Source: Saprospiraceae bacterium (GTDB lineage Bacteria > Bacteroidota > Bacteroidia > Chitinophagales > Saprospiraceae). From it: a stretch of 62,612 bases of DNA. The stretch lies in assembly GCA_025055285.1 (NCBI GenBank), contig JANWXM010000021.1, forward strand, positions 1-62,612. The letters are read 5' to 3'. A model generated the notes under the pieces. The model was not told the DNA's origin. It did no database searches and saw nothing but the letters and a program-made list of their open reading frames with translations. Positions 43,152-51,340 of this stretch are shown piece after piece. The position numbers were made by a program, and so were the translations under genes. The stretch's first letter is position 1. Each line of letters starts with the position of its first letter.

Positions 43152-45113
43152 TTACCAAAGCTCAAATTCTGTGCGTCGATTCTGAGCGCGTCCTTGAGGC
43201 GTATCGTTAGGTTGAATTGGTTTGCTCTCTCCAAAGCCCTTATATCGCAGCCGCTCGGGAGCAATACCTCTACCGATTAGGTAATCATAGACCGCCCTAG
43301 CACGGCGCTCAGATAGGATTTGATTAAAAGCCTCGTCGCCAACGTTATCAGTATGTCCATTAATTTGGATACGCAAGAGAGGGTTTTCATTGAGAAAAGA
43401 GACCAGTTGCTCCAACTCGACAGTGGAGGCCGGTAGCAATTCAGCAGAGCCGCTGGCAAAGAAAATATTTCGCAGCACTATAGGAGGAGGAGAGGATGTT
43501 GAAGTGGGTGAGGCTTCTTGAGTGGATCCTATGGGTTGCAAGCGAATGTTGAGGAAAAAAGGTTGGTTAAAAGACGTCGTCTCCGCCAAATTGAAGTGTT
43601 CGGAGTGAAAAAGATAGTTTTCCTTCGATACATTGAGAGCAAAGTCTCTGCCTGCAGGCAAACAAATGAGAAATGAGCCATCAGCCTGTGTACGAGAGCT
43701 GATATATTCTTGGTTGGTAGTTAGGTCTGTACATACTACTCGTGCAATGAGGGGTTGGCCGCTGACGGCGTCTGTGACGACCGCTTTGAGGTACGTGACT
43801 GGCTTTGGACGCGCATAATCCGGCAATTCAAAAGTATATATGTCGAGGCCACCGACCCCGCCGGGTATTTTGGCAGCAAAATAAGCCGTCGTGCCGTCTA
43901 GGCTGACGATGAGCGTGCCCTCGTCACCTTTTGTGTTGATGGGATAACCTAGATTTTGAGGAGTACTCCAAGAACCATCTGGGTTTCGACGACTGAAGTA
44001 GAGATCATTTCGGCCCATGCCAGGGAGGCCATTTGAAGTAAAGTAGAGAGTTTGCCCATCCGGATGCAGAAAAGGAGCTTGTTCGTCGGCAGGAGTATTG
44101 ATGGGTGGCCCTAGATTTTGTGGTTCGGTGAAACGACCGTTAGGCAGGCGAGTAGTAAACCACAAGTCTTTACCTCCTTGTCCGCCAGGTCGGTCACTAC
44201 TGAAAAACAGCGTCTTGTTGTCAGGGCTGATAGTGGGCTGGGCGTCCCAATAAGGCGAATTAACCACAGCACTAAAAGGCGTTGGCCTACTCCAAGCTCC
44301 ATCTTTAAACTGAGACCAATAGAGGTCGCAACTGCCCTGAGAGCCGTCATTACGCCGATTGCATGCAGTAAAAACCAACCAACGTCCGTCTGGGTTGATG
44401 GCATGAGCCCCCTCGTTCAAGGTCGTATTGACACCGGAGAGGTATTCGGCGCGCCCCCATGAGCCATCAGGTTGACGCTCGCTTCGGTAAAAATTCTCGT
44501 CGTAACCGTCGCGGCGTGTGAAAATCATAGCATTACCATCGGCCGTTAGCGAGGGCAAATATTCGTCAGCAGGTGTGTTGATGGTCGGCCCTACCGAACG
44601 CGGTGCAAAAGGAACGGGTTTTTTTATCGCCTCCGCCGCAAATCGGCAGTTCTCCGCCAATCGGCGAGCAGAATAGAGCAAACGCGCATCCTTGATGCCT
44701 GCTTGCAAAAACATTTCGATATACACACTAGCCTCCTCATAGCGGTCTAGATTCCATTTGCATAGGGCCATGTTAAACGAGGCAGACGGGTGAAACACTG
44801 GATTCAGCCGCAGCACGCGCTCATAACCTCGAGCAGCCTCCTCCCACTGCTCTTGGTCAAAATGAACTTCCGCCCATAACAATTGCGCCTCAATAAATGT
44901 AGAATCTTCTTGAAGAGCATCTTCCAAAAAACGCAAGCCGCGAAATGCATTTCCTTCTCGAATGTAACGACGGCCTTCCAAATAAGCAGCGCGGGCTTTG
45001 GGCGAAGTGCTCTCAACAGTGGTGTATTTTTGCGCAAATAAGGGGGCTGCTACAACGAACACTATTCCTGTCAGTAGGCAGCGTTCTTTCGAGAAAAGCG
45101 ACGAAACAGGCAT
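43152..45113 (-). CDS. Second PorE-like protein (TPR, PD40, CRD, OmpA)
   Basis: 653 residues from ATG 45113 (an ATG at 45137 would add eight residues before the signal peptide). The signal peptide ends at APLFAQ; no lipobox, unlike its counterpart at 12.5 kb. TPR helices span about 25-150. PD40 blades span about 165-430 with repeated NTPADEYLPSLTADG, FSSDRPGGQGGKDLW and FTSNGLPGMGRNDLY. A CRD-like beta domain lies at about 440-525. The OmpA domain at about 545-653 has IFFASGSAELLP, NGHTDNVGD and LSERRARAVYDYL. It is probably periplasmic, bound to peptidoglycan. Which of the two serves the type IX system cannot be decided here. Confidence 0.87.
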   Translation of the reverse strand: MPVSSLFSKERCLLTGIVFVVAAPLFAQKYTTVESTSPKARAAYLEGRRYIREGNAFRGLRFLEDALQEDSTFIEAQLLWAEVHFDQEQWEEAARGYERVLRLNPVFHPSASFNMALCKWNLDRYEEASVYIEMFLQAGIKDARLLYSARRLAENCRFAAEAIKKPVPFAPRSVGPTINTPADEYLPSLTADGNAMIFTRRDGYDENFYRSERQPDGSWGRAEYLSGVNTTLNEGAHAINPDGRWLVFTACNRRNDGSQGSCDLYWSQFKDGAWSRPTPFSAVVNSPYWDAQPTISPDNKTLFFSSDRPGGQGGKDLWFTTRLPNGRFTEPQNLGPPINTPADEQAPFLHPDGQTLYFTSNGLPGMGRNDLYFSRRNPDGSWSTPQNLGYPINTKGDEGTLIVSLDGTTAYFAAKIPGGVGGLDIYTFELPDYARPKPVTYLKAVVTDAVSGQPLIARVVCTDLTTNQEYISSRTQADGSFLICLPAGRDFALNVSKENYLFHSEHFNLAETTSFNQPFFLNIRLQPIGSTQEASPTSTSSPPPIVLRNIFFASGSAELLPASTVELEQLVSFLNENPLLRIQINGHTDNVGDEAFNQILSERRARAVYDYLIGRGIAPERLRYKGFGESKPIQPNDTPQGRAQNRRTEFELW

Positions 45114-45474
45114 AGGAAGATTATAGTTCGGCTGCAAAAATGCTAAATAGAGAAACGTGTTTTGTGGGTAAGCGTTTATTCAACGGGAAGAAGCTAAAAA
45201 ATATTGGAGAGATACACCTGTAAGCTACCTCTCTAGGGTAATACCTCGACAAAGAGTTCAAAATCTCTTTTGTCGAAAGTCTTTATCAGCTTCACAATCT
45301 GGCTGTTTGTCGCTCCGTTTGGGGTGGCTGCGCTCCTTTAGCGTAAGCAGGGAGGGGGTGTCGTTGTTGTCTTGCTAAATGCTTGAAAATAACTCAAGAT
45401 AATAAACGTTTTCGAGCGAGAAAACGCGACCTTTGCCAAAGAGAGGCGAGCTAACTCCCTTGAATGGCCAGCAT
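45114..45474. other. Divergent intergenic region with two hairpins
   Basis: There is no gene between the starts of the PorE-like and SpoIIM-like genes. Two inverted repeats stand out. The first is TCGACAAAGAG/CTCTTTTGTCGA at 45246-45276 (one bulged base, 8-base loop). The second is CGTTTTC-GAGCGA-GAAAACG at 45407-45426. Neither can be the terminator of a flanking gene, because both genes point outward. A near -7 box for the left gene (CATTTTTG) is at 45142-45135 on the minus strand. Confidence 0.5.
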
Positions 45475-47334
45475 ATGCGCGAGACGACTTTTATTCAACA
45501 AAATCAGCAGAAGTGGGCAAAATACGAGGAGCGTCTTTATCAGTCTTGCCCTGACGCTGACCAATTGCGAGAAATGTTCGTGCACATCACAGATGACCTA
45601 GCTTATGCTCGCACCTTCTACCCAAATCGCTCAGTGCATCACTACCTAAATGGCCTAGCGCAGCAGATTTTTCGTCTCTTTCACCGCAGCCAATATCCAC
45701 CTTTTGGGCAGATATTGAGTTTTTGGACAGACGAGATGCCGCGTCTGCTGTGGGAATCTCGTCGAGCACTCGGGTTGTCGTTCGGTCTTTTCATCCTGTC
45801 TATGGCCATTGGAGTTGTCTCGAGTCATGCCGATCCTGATTTTGCGCGATATATCCTCGGGGAACAGTACGTGAATATGACCTTGGAGAACATCGAGCGC
45901 GGCGACCCGATGGCCGTGTATAAAAATACTCCTCCTTTGGGGATGTCTATTGGTATTGCAGCCAACAACGTCTCTGTAGCGCTCATGACAGTGTTATCAG
46001 GCGTGTTTACCTCCTTGGGCACTGTACTTATCTTGATTCGAAACGGCATCATGGTCGGCGTCTTTCAATATTTTTTCATCGAGCGCGGCCTGTTCTGGCC
46101 CTCCTTTTTGACTATTTGGATACATGGTACATTAGAAATCAGCGCTATCATTGTGGCAGGAGCTGCTGGACTAACAATAGGCTCGGGGCTGCTTTTCCCC
46201 GGTACGTATACGCGGCGTCAAGCCTTTCAACGTTCAGCGCGCAGAGGAATTTTTCTCTTCCTCGGTCTGGTGCCCGTTTTTGTGCTGGCAGCCTTTTTTG
46301 AGGGGTTCTTGACGCGTCATACGGAGGCCCCAGATGCCTTGCGCTTGAGCTTTATTTTGCTCTCCCTCTTATTGGTGTTGGGTTACTTTGTTGCTTTACC
46401 TTGGTGGAAGGCTCGACAGAGAAGTTTTGAGAATGTGTTTAACTTTTACGAACCTGTAATACCCATGCGCGAGCCGATCCTCTTTTCTGCCATCAAAAAT
46501 CCGGCAGAAACCCTAAGCGATGCCTTCCGCCTGCTTTTTCGTCATTTGAGTTCCGTAGCCCGCTATTCGCTTTTGGCCTCAGGGGCTACTTCAGGCGCAT
46601 GGTGGCTTCAAAAGAGCGTCAGGCCAGCCCGCTTATCTTTACCCAACGCATCGTCGGCCTTATTCTCCGCGAACGATGCGCGCAGTTGGCTCGCTCAAGT
46701 AGGCAACCTCCACGAACCATTTCTCCTTGGAGCAGAAGCCTTGTTACTGTGCACCATAAGTGTAGCGTGTTTGCGCCTTTTACAACGCGAAATGCCCGAG
46801 GACTTTCGCAATGCTCACAGAGGAAGATGGTATTGGCCACTAGCCATAGGCTCTGTTATTTGTTGCGCGGGAACCCTAGTGATAGCCAACAATTTAGGTA
46901 CGGTCGTAGCATACAGTTGGGCAGTCTTTCTAAGTCTGTGGCTTAACTCCCTGTATTTCAGTTTTGTAGGTCAGAGGCTGCCCCTTTATAGATTGCTCTT
47001 TCAGCCGCGTGCATGGTTGGGCGCTGGAGTAATTGGGCTTGTTTCAGGCGCACTATTTGGTTTGTCGCTCATTGCCAATCCTCTCACAGTAGGAGCATTG
47101 GTAGAATTTTTTAGATGGCTAATACCTGCTCAGGCCGAGTGGCAGCAAACCTATTACCAGTTGGCATCCATGCTATGGGTGAGTTTCTCTTTTCACATTT
47201 GTTGGATGCTTGCTACTTGGGGCGGAGCACTTGAGTATTTTTCTCTTCGAGAAAAAGAAGTTGCTTGGTACTTATTCCAAAAGATAGATCAAGTTGGTAT
47301 TTGTTCATGTATTCGCGGTTTAGCGCGTGAATAA
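45475..47334 (+). CDS. SpoIIM (stage II sporulation protein M) family membrane protein, extended
   Basis: 619 residues from ATG 45475; a TTG at 45433 is in frame. Residues about 1-85 are a soluble helical region (QQNQQKWAKYEERL). About 95-320 form the SpoIIM/DUF95 domain with its helices and the NNVSVALMTVLSGVFTSLGTV and IWIHGTLEISAIIVAGAAGL motifs. About 350-619 are an additional region with at least five more membrane helices and no known family. In Bacillus SpoIIM is part of the engulfment machinery, but this lineage does not sporulate, so the role is different and unknown. Its end overlaps the RsmF-type gene by 8 bases. Confidence 0.82.
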   Translation: MRETTFIQQNQQKWAKYEERLYQSCPDADQLREMFVHITDDLAYARTFYPNRSVHHYLNGLAQQIFRLFHRSQYPPFGQILSFWTDEMPRLLWESRRALGLSFGLFILSMAIGVVSSHADPDFARYILGEQYVNMTLENIERGDPMAVYKNTPPLGMSIGIAANNVSVALMTVLSGVFTSLGTVLILIRNGIMVGVFQYFFIERGLFWPSFLTIWIHGTLEISAIIVAGAAGLTIGSGLLFPGTYTRRQAFQRSARRGIFLFLGLVPVFVLAAFFEGFLTRHTEAPDALRLSFILLSLLLVLGYFVALPWWKARQRSFENVFNFYEPVIPMREPILFSAIKNPAETLSDAFRLLFRHLSSVARYSLLASGATSGAWWLQKSVRPARLSLPNASSALFSANDARSWLAQVGNLHEPFLLGAEALLLCTISVACLRLLQREMPEDFRNAHRGRWYWPLAIGSVICCAGTLVIANNLGTVVAYSWAVFLSLWLNSLYFSFVGQRLPLYRLLFQPRAWLGAGVIGLVSGALFGLSLIANPLTVGALVEFFRWLIPAQAEWQQTYYQLASMLWVSFSFHICWMLATWGGALEYFSLREKEVAWYLFQKIDQVGICSCIRGLARE

Positions 47335-48721
47335 ATTTCCCGTGAAGTTACCTACCTCTTTTGTGCGACAGATGCACGCCCTTCTTGGCGAAGAATACGA
47401 TGCCTTTGCTACTGCCTTGAGCGAGGAGCCACCCGTTAGTGTGCGGTTGAATCCGCAGAAGAGTTTGGTTGACAGTCAATTAAGGAGAGAACATCCAGTG
47501 CCTTGGTGCAGTGAGGGTTGGTACTTGGCCGAGAGGCCTAATTTTACCTTAGACCCTTCTTTTCACGCCGGCGCCTATTACGTCCAGGAGGCCTCTTCCA
47601 TGTTTATGGGCGAAGTGTTGCGCCATAGTTTGGATCTCGACCAGCCCTTGCTCGTGTTAGATATGTGTGCTGCTCCTGGAGGGAAAACAACTCTTCTACA
47701 GTCTGTCTTGCATCCCGATAGTATAGTGGTTGCTAATGAGGTTGTGCGTTCACGCTTAAAAGCGCTGCGCGAAAACATAGAGAAGTGGGGTCATCCGTAT
47801 GTTGCGATCACGTCGGCTGCAAACGACGAATGGGAAAAACTAGGAGCGTGGTTCGACCTTGTCGTCGTGGATGCTCCGTGCAGCGGTGAGGGCCTATTCC
47901 GTAAAATGCCTGAAGCTTTGCGCGATTGGTCGCCTTCTCACGTAGAGGCTTGCGCCCTTCGCCAGCGGGCTATTTTGAATGCCGCAGTTCGCCTACTCCG
48001 GCCAGCTGGGGTTCTTATTTATTCGACATGTACTTTTAATAGGGCAGAAAATGAGGACAATGTTAAGTGGCTAATTAGTACCTTTGACTTAGAGCCAATT
48101 CTACTCGACCTGCCAGCGGCATGGGGAATCGTCCAGACAATGCCAGGCACCTACCGCTTTTTCCCACATCGCCTGAAAGGGGAGGGGTTCTTCCTAGCGG
48201 CTCTTCGCAAGAGCATGGGAGCTCCAACCTTGCCACCCTTTCGGCCTCCTGCTGCATTTCGGCGACTAGAACCAGCAGCACGTCGGCAAGAGACCTCTCT
48301 TCGCGCGTGGCTAGAGCAAGGGCGCGAGTGGGCTTTTTTCGTTGCTCCGAAGGGCGATATCTTGGCAATCCCTTCGGCTCATGTTCCATTCATGCGCGTG
48401 CTAGATCACTCCTTGACCAACAAATGGTTAGGCCTTCGCTTGGGTCGATTCAAAGGAGGAGATTTCGTACCTGATCACGCTTTAGCTCTCAATTGGATGC
48501 TTTCATCTCAAGTCCCCAGCGTAGAGTTTGATCGTGAACAAGCCCTATTATTTTTAAAGAAGGAGCAATTTTCTGCAGATATCTTGCTCGAGCACCGCGG
48601 CTGGGTGGTTGCTCGCTTTAATGGATTGGCGTTAGGCTGGTTGAAAGCACTGCCTAATCGTTGGAATAATCACCTCCCGCAGGAACGCCGTATTCGGATG
48701 TCATTAGATGCCTACCTATGA
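47327..48721 (+). CDS. RsmF-type rRNA (cytosine-C5) methyltransferase
   Basis: 464 residues, probably from GTG 47327 or GTG 47342. The NOL1/NOP2/Sun methyltransferase fold shows the SAM motif DMCAAPGGKTT. The two catalytic cysteines lie in DAPCSGEG and YSTCTFNRAENE. The C-terminal about 170 residues match the extra RsmF/PUA-like domain (FPHRLKGEGFFLAALRK, then HRGWVVARFNGLALGWLKALPNRWNNHLP). E. coli RsmF makes m5C1407 in 16S rRNA; a tRNA target cannot be excluded. It overlaps the SpoIIM-like gene by 8 bases, so translation is coupled. It converges on the phospholipase-like gene with a 1-base gap. Confidence 0.9.
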   Translation: MNKFPVKLPTSFVRQMHALLGEEYDAFATALSEEPPVSVRLNPQKSLVDSQLRREHPVPWCSEGWYLAERPNFTLDPSFHAGAYYVQEASSMFMGEVLRHSLDLDQPLLVLDMCAAPGGKTTLLQSVLHPDSIVVANEVVRSRLKALRENIEKWGHPYVAITSAANDEWEKLGAWFDLVVVDAPCSGEGLFRKMPEALRDWSPSHVEACALRQRAILNAAVRLLRPAGVLIYSTCTFNRAENEDNVKWLISTFDLEPILLDLPAAWGIVQTMPGTYRFFPHRLKGEGFFLAALRKSMGAPTLPPFRPPAAFRRLEPAARRQETSLRAWLEQGREWAFFVAPKGDILAIPSAHVPFMRVLDHSLTNKWLGLRLGRFKGGDFVPDHALALNWMLSSQVPSVEFDREQALLFLKKEQFSADILLEHRGWVVARFNGLALGWLKALPNRWNNHLPQERRIRMSLDAYL

Positions 48722-48722
48722 A

Positions 48723-49979
48723 CTATTGCTCTTCTGGCCTGCCTAGAATACGACCAGTTTGGTATTGCTGTTGAAGGTGTGCTTGTTCCCTTTGGTCTTC
48801 CTCTGTAAATACAGGCTCGCTCATGCGCGCTAAGTCTGGCTGACCGGCATCTATCCAGGCAGAGTACCACGCAGAAGCCACTGCTTGAATGGCCGCGCGC
48901 ATCCGGCGCTCCACCATCCCTCCGAGAGCTTGTTGGTAGGCAGCAGCGTAGTCTGGGCAAGCGACAAGGACAATTGTTCGCCCGCGCGTTTCTGGACACT
49001 TCTGTTGGTCCGCAGGGTAGCTTTGGCGCAAGCGAAGCTCAACGGCGAGCACACTGTCCACTAAATTATGGCTTTCGAGAACGATATTCCAGTAATACTG
49101 GGTGGCGTTGCCAATATACTGAGGCTTACCCACAAAATAATCGTATTGCTCGTCAGCAAAGAGCTCGGGTAAGCGGCTTTCCCAAAAGGCATGAATACCT
49201 ACTTGTCCTGTTTTCTGCCCATTGTAATTGCTTGTTGTGTGAAGCGGCACGTGGGCGTCGCCAATGTAATGACCGAGGTCTGCGCATAGGCGCAGAATGC
49301 GTTTTGCGTCGCGTCGGCGAAAGGCCATAGTTAGATCGCGTTGCACTTTCTGAAGATGCCAGGGTAGTATTCCATGGGCAGAAAGAGTTTCGACAAAAAA
49401 AGCTTCGCGCAGCACCGGAGCAGCCCACTGATGCGCGTCTAAAAATTGCTTCAACGTGTCAGCATCGAGCCGATGTTCAGGGTCTGAAAAAGCTGCAGTG
49501 ACATGCTGAGCAAAATAAAGTCGCCAGATGCTTGCAAACGCCGCAGCGGTGTCGCGTTTCTGGCTGTAAAGCAGTAGCGTATCACCCTCTTTGGTAACGC
49601 CGAATATTTCTGCGTAGCGCAGGAGCGCTTCTGTAAATGTGCGCGGTAGGTCAGCAAATGGCGGCTTGCCGTATTCGTCCAAATCGATATAATGGCGCGG
49701 TCCTTCGGCCAACACAGCATAGCGGCGCATGTCGGCATCTGTAGCGTGGTCGCCTAGCCAGTCTATGTGACGTTTGAAGAAAACCATCATCTCGGGTGGA
49801 AGCGTCAGCACCGCTAGGCGATTAATGCGCCGATGAGCGAAGAACCCCCATGCCGTACAACTTTTGGAGCACTCTTCTCCGTTCGATGTCCGAGCTGGAT
49901 AAGGCTTTAAGGCAGACCAGTGCGCTGAAAGCCCAAGCGCAACGCTGGCAACAATGAGTAACATATAGTGGACGCGCAT
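48723..49979 (-). CDS. Zinc-dependent phospholipase C-like exported protein
   Basis: 418 residues with an N-terminal hydrophobic stretch (about 5-20) that may be a signal peptide or an anchor. Features of the P1 nuclease/phospholipase C fold: the AWGFFAHRRINRLAV N-terminus with conserved Trp and His, DHATDADMRR, EGPRHYIDLD, then LGHYIGDAHVPLHTTSNYNG and GIHAFWESRL with the His/Asp zinc ligands. All expected ligand positions appear filled. The substrate (phospholipid or nucleic acid) is open. Single gene, with a 44-base gap to the monooxygenase-like gene on the same strand upstream. Confidence 0.85.
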   Translation of the reverse strand: MRVHYMLLIVASVALGLSAHWSALKPYPARTSNGEECSKSCTAWGFFAHRRINRLAVLTLPPEMMVFFKRHIDWLGDHATDADMRRYAVLAEGPRHYIDLDEYGKPPFADLPRTFTEALLRYAEIFGVTKEGDTLLLYSQKRDTAAAFASIWRLYFAQHVTAAFSDPEHRLDADTLKQFLDAHQWAAPVLREAFFVETLSAHGILPWHLQKVQRDLTMAFRRRDAKRILRLCADLGHYIGDAHVPLHTTSNYNGQKTGQVGIHAFWESRLPELFADEQYDYFVGKPQYIGNATQYYWNIVLESHNLVDSVLAVELRLRQSYPADQQKCPETRGRTIVLVACPDYAAAYQQALGGMVERRMRAAIQAVASAWYSAWIDAGQPDLARMSEPVFTEEDQREQAHLQQQYQTGRILGRPEEQ

Positions 49980-50023
49980 GTGTCGACGAAAATGAGTGGG
50001 AGTGGGTAAATATGCATGCGGCT

Positions 50024-50338
50024 TTATTTCTTACTTTCACTGGGCGCTTCGTCCAGTAGCCGAACCGACCAGGCCTCTGCAGGTTGCGCAAATAGCGCCT
50101 TTGTACGTGCCCATGTGCGTTGAAAGAGTTCCGACTGGCGATAATGCTCCAAGGCTGACTCGTTATCCCAAATGCTCCAAGTGAAGAGAGTGCGAGGGTC
50201 ATTTATGGCTTGGAGGAGTTCCATGTGCCGGCAGCCAGGAAAGGCACGTATTTGGCTTTTGCTCTCTTCAAAGATCTCGTTGAGGAAGACCTCTACTCCC
50301 TCCGGTCGAAAAGTCATCTTGACAATGCGTTTGATCAT
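50024..50338 (-). CDS. Small ABM-type monooxygenase-like protein
   Basis: 104 residues from ATG 50338 (MIKRIVKMTF). The frame extends to 50356, but a TAnnTTTG box at 50363-50370 would place transcription start there. Dimeric alpha/beta-barrel pattern of the antibiotic biosynthesis monooxygenase superfamily: FPGCRHMELLQ, FTWSIWDNESALEHYRQSELFQRTW. Members include quinol oxygenases and heme-degrading enzymes, and many have no known substrate. The heme-ligand residues of IsdG are not evident. Confidence 0.85.
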   Translation of the reverse strand: MIKRIVKMTFRPEGVEVFLNEIFEESKSQIRAFPGCRHMELLQAINDPRTLFTWSIWDNESALEHYRQSELFQRTWARTKALFAQPAEAWSVRLLDEAPSESKK

Positions 50339-50362
50339 AAAGCTGGCCGATAACATTTGGGC

Positions 50363-50370
50363 AAAGTTAG
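50363..50370 (-). promoter_or_regulatory. Putative -7 box (TAACTTTG) for the ABM-like gene
   Basis: The minus strand reads TAACTTTG 24 bases before ATG 50338. No TTG at the expected -33 distance. Confidence 0.45.
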
Positions 50371-50459
50371 GTAGGCGTATTTGCGAAAGAAGCTAACAGG
50401 AAGTAATTAAAGGATCGTAATCTTGCCGCATATTTTCTCGCTTGTTCAAGCCTCTTTTT

Positions 50460-51326
50460 ATGTATGCTACACCTCCGAAATTTATAGGCTTTCGCCGCAG
50501 GTCAGAGTGGCTGACGGCATTTCAGGTGGCCACTTGCTTGCCCGCATTTCTTGCGCCAGGGGATATTCCGGTAGCGCTAGCTAGTAGCCTTAGCCATTGG
50601 CTTAATGGCAGCGGCTTGTTAGCAGCAGAAGCGGGCTATTCCGCTGCAGAGCGCTATTGTCTTCGCATCGCCTTTTTGTGGAAGATCTATCAAGCGTTTG
50701 AAACGGCGGGCTTTGGAGAACAAGTTGCCGAAGCCATCGCGCGCAATGCCTTAGATGTGCTTGAGGAAACTCCCGTCTTCGGACGCCCTATAGATTCCGA
50801 AAGCCTCTTCTTGGCGCCCTTCCCAGAGGCCGTGTTGGCGCACGTGAAGGCCGTACACGAGTATTATCTCGCTCACGCGCCTATTCGCGAGTTGGAGTTC
50901 GGTTGTCCGCCTCTCGCAGTGATAAGTTTGCCTTTCAGTAGCCCGGGCTTCTTGTGTACTGTCGTGCTGCCGGCAGAAATGAGCGTTGAGCGAGCGCGCC
51001 GTCTTTGGCGGCAATTTATGCGAGAAAATACAGCCGTTCGCCTTATCTTGCTAGGCAGCGACCCAGCAGCTTGCGAGGTAGCGAAAATTGCCGATCCGAT
51101 CTTCTACGCGCCGGGTGGGGGCCAAAAGCCGGGGCGATGCCTTTGGTCTCAGCTGCCGGGCTTAGCACCTGATATTCACCAATGGCTTCGACAGCAAGGA
51201 TACGCCAACCCTGAATATGCGCGCTGTATCATTCTAAAGGCAAGCGGAACCCTGAGCACCGTTTTGACTAATACGGATGCGATTGATGAATTTGTCCTTT
51301 CAGAAGCCTTTTTTAACGCCTGCTAA
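50460..51326 (+). CDS. Unrecognised 288-residue protein
   Basis: I do not recognise a family. The start is probably ATG 50460 (a TTG at 50442 is in frame). No signal peptide or membrane helix. The first half looks helical (GYSAAERYCLRIAFLWKIYQAF, FGEQVAEAIARNALDVLEE). The second half looks alpha/beta, with strands LAVISLPFSSPGFLCTVVLP and VRLILLGSD and a loop FYAPGGGQKPGRCLW. C-terminal Cys residues (three in the last 110) have no obvious metal pattern. The next gene starts 14 bases later, so the two are very likely one operon. Confidence 0.75.
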   Translation: MYATPPKFIGFRRRSEWLTAFQVATCLPAFLAPGDIPVALASSLSHWLNGSGLLAAEAGYSAAERYCLRIAFLWKIYQAFETAGFGEQVAEAIARNALDVLEETPVFGRPIDSESLFLAPFPEAVLAHVKAVHEYYLAHAPIRELEFGCPPLAVISLPFSSPGFLCTVVLPAEMSVERARRLWRQFMRENTAVRLILLGSDPAACEVAKIADPIFYAPGGGQKPGRCLWSQLPGLAPDIHQWLRQQGYANPEYARCIILKASGTLSTVLTNTDAIDEFVLSEAFFNAC

Positions 51327-51340
51327 AAATCCTTCTCTCT

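Noticed and set aside
45475-46450. Evidence for sporulation
   Set aside because: SpoIIM-family proteins occur widely in non-sporulating bacteria, and no other sporulation gene is present.
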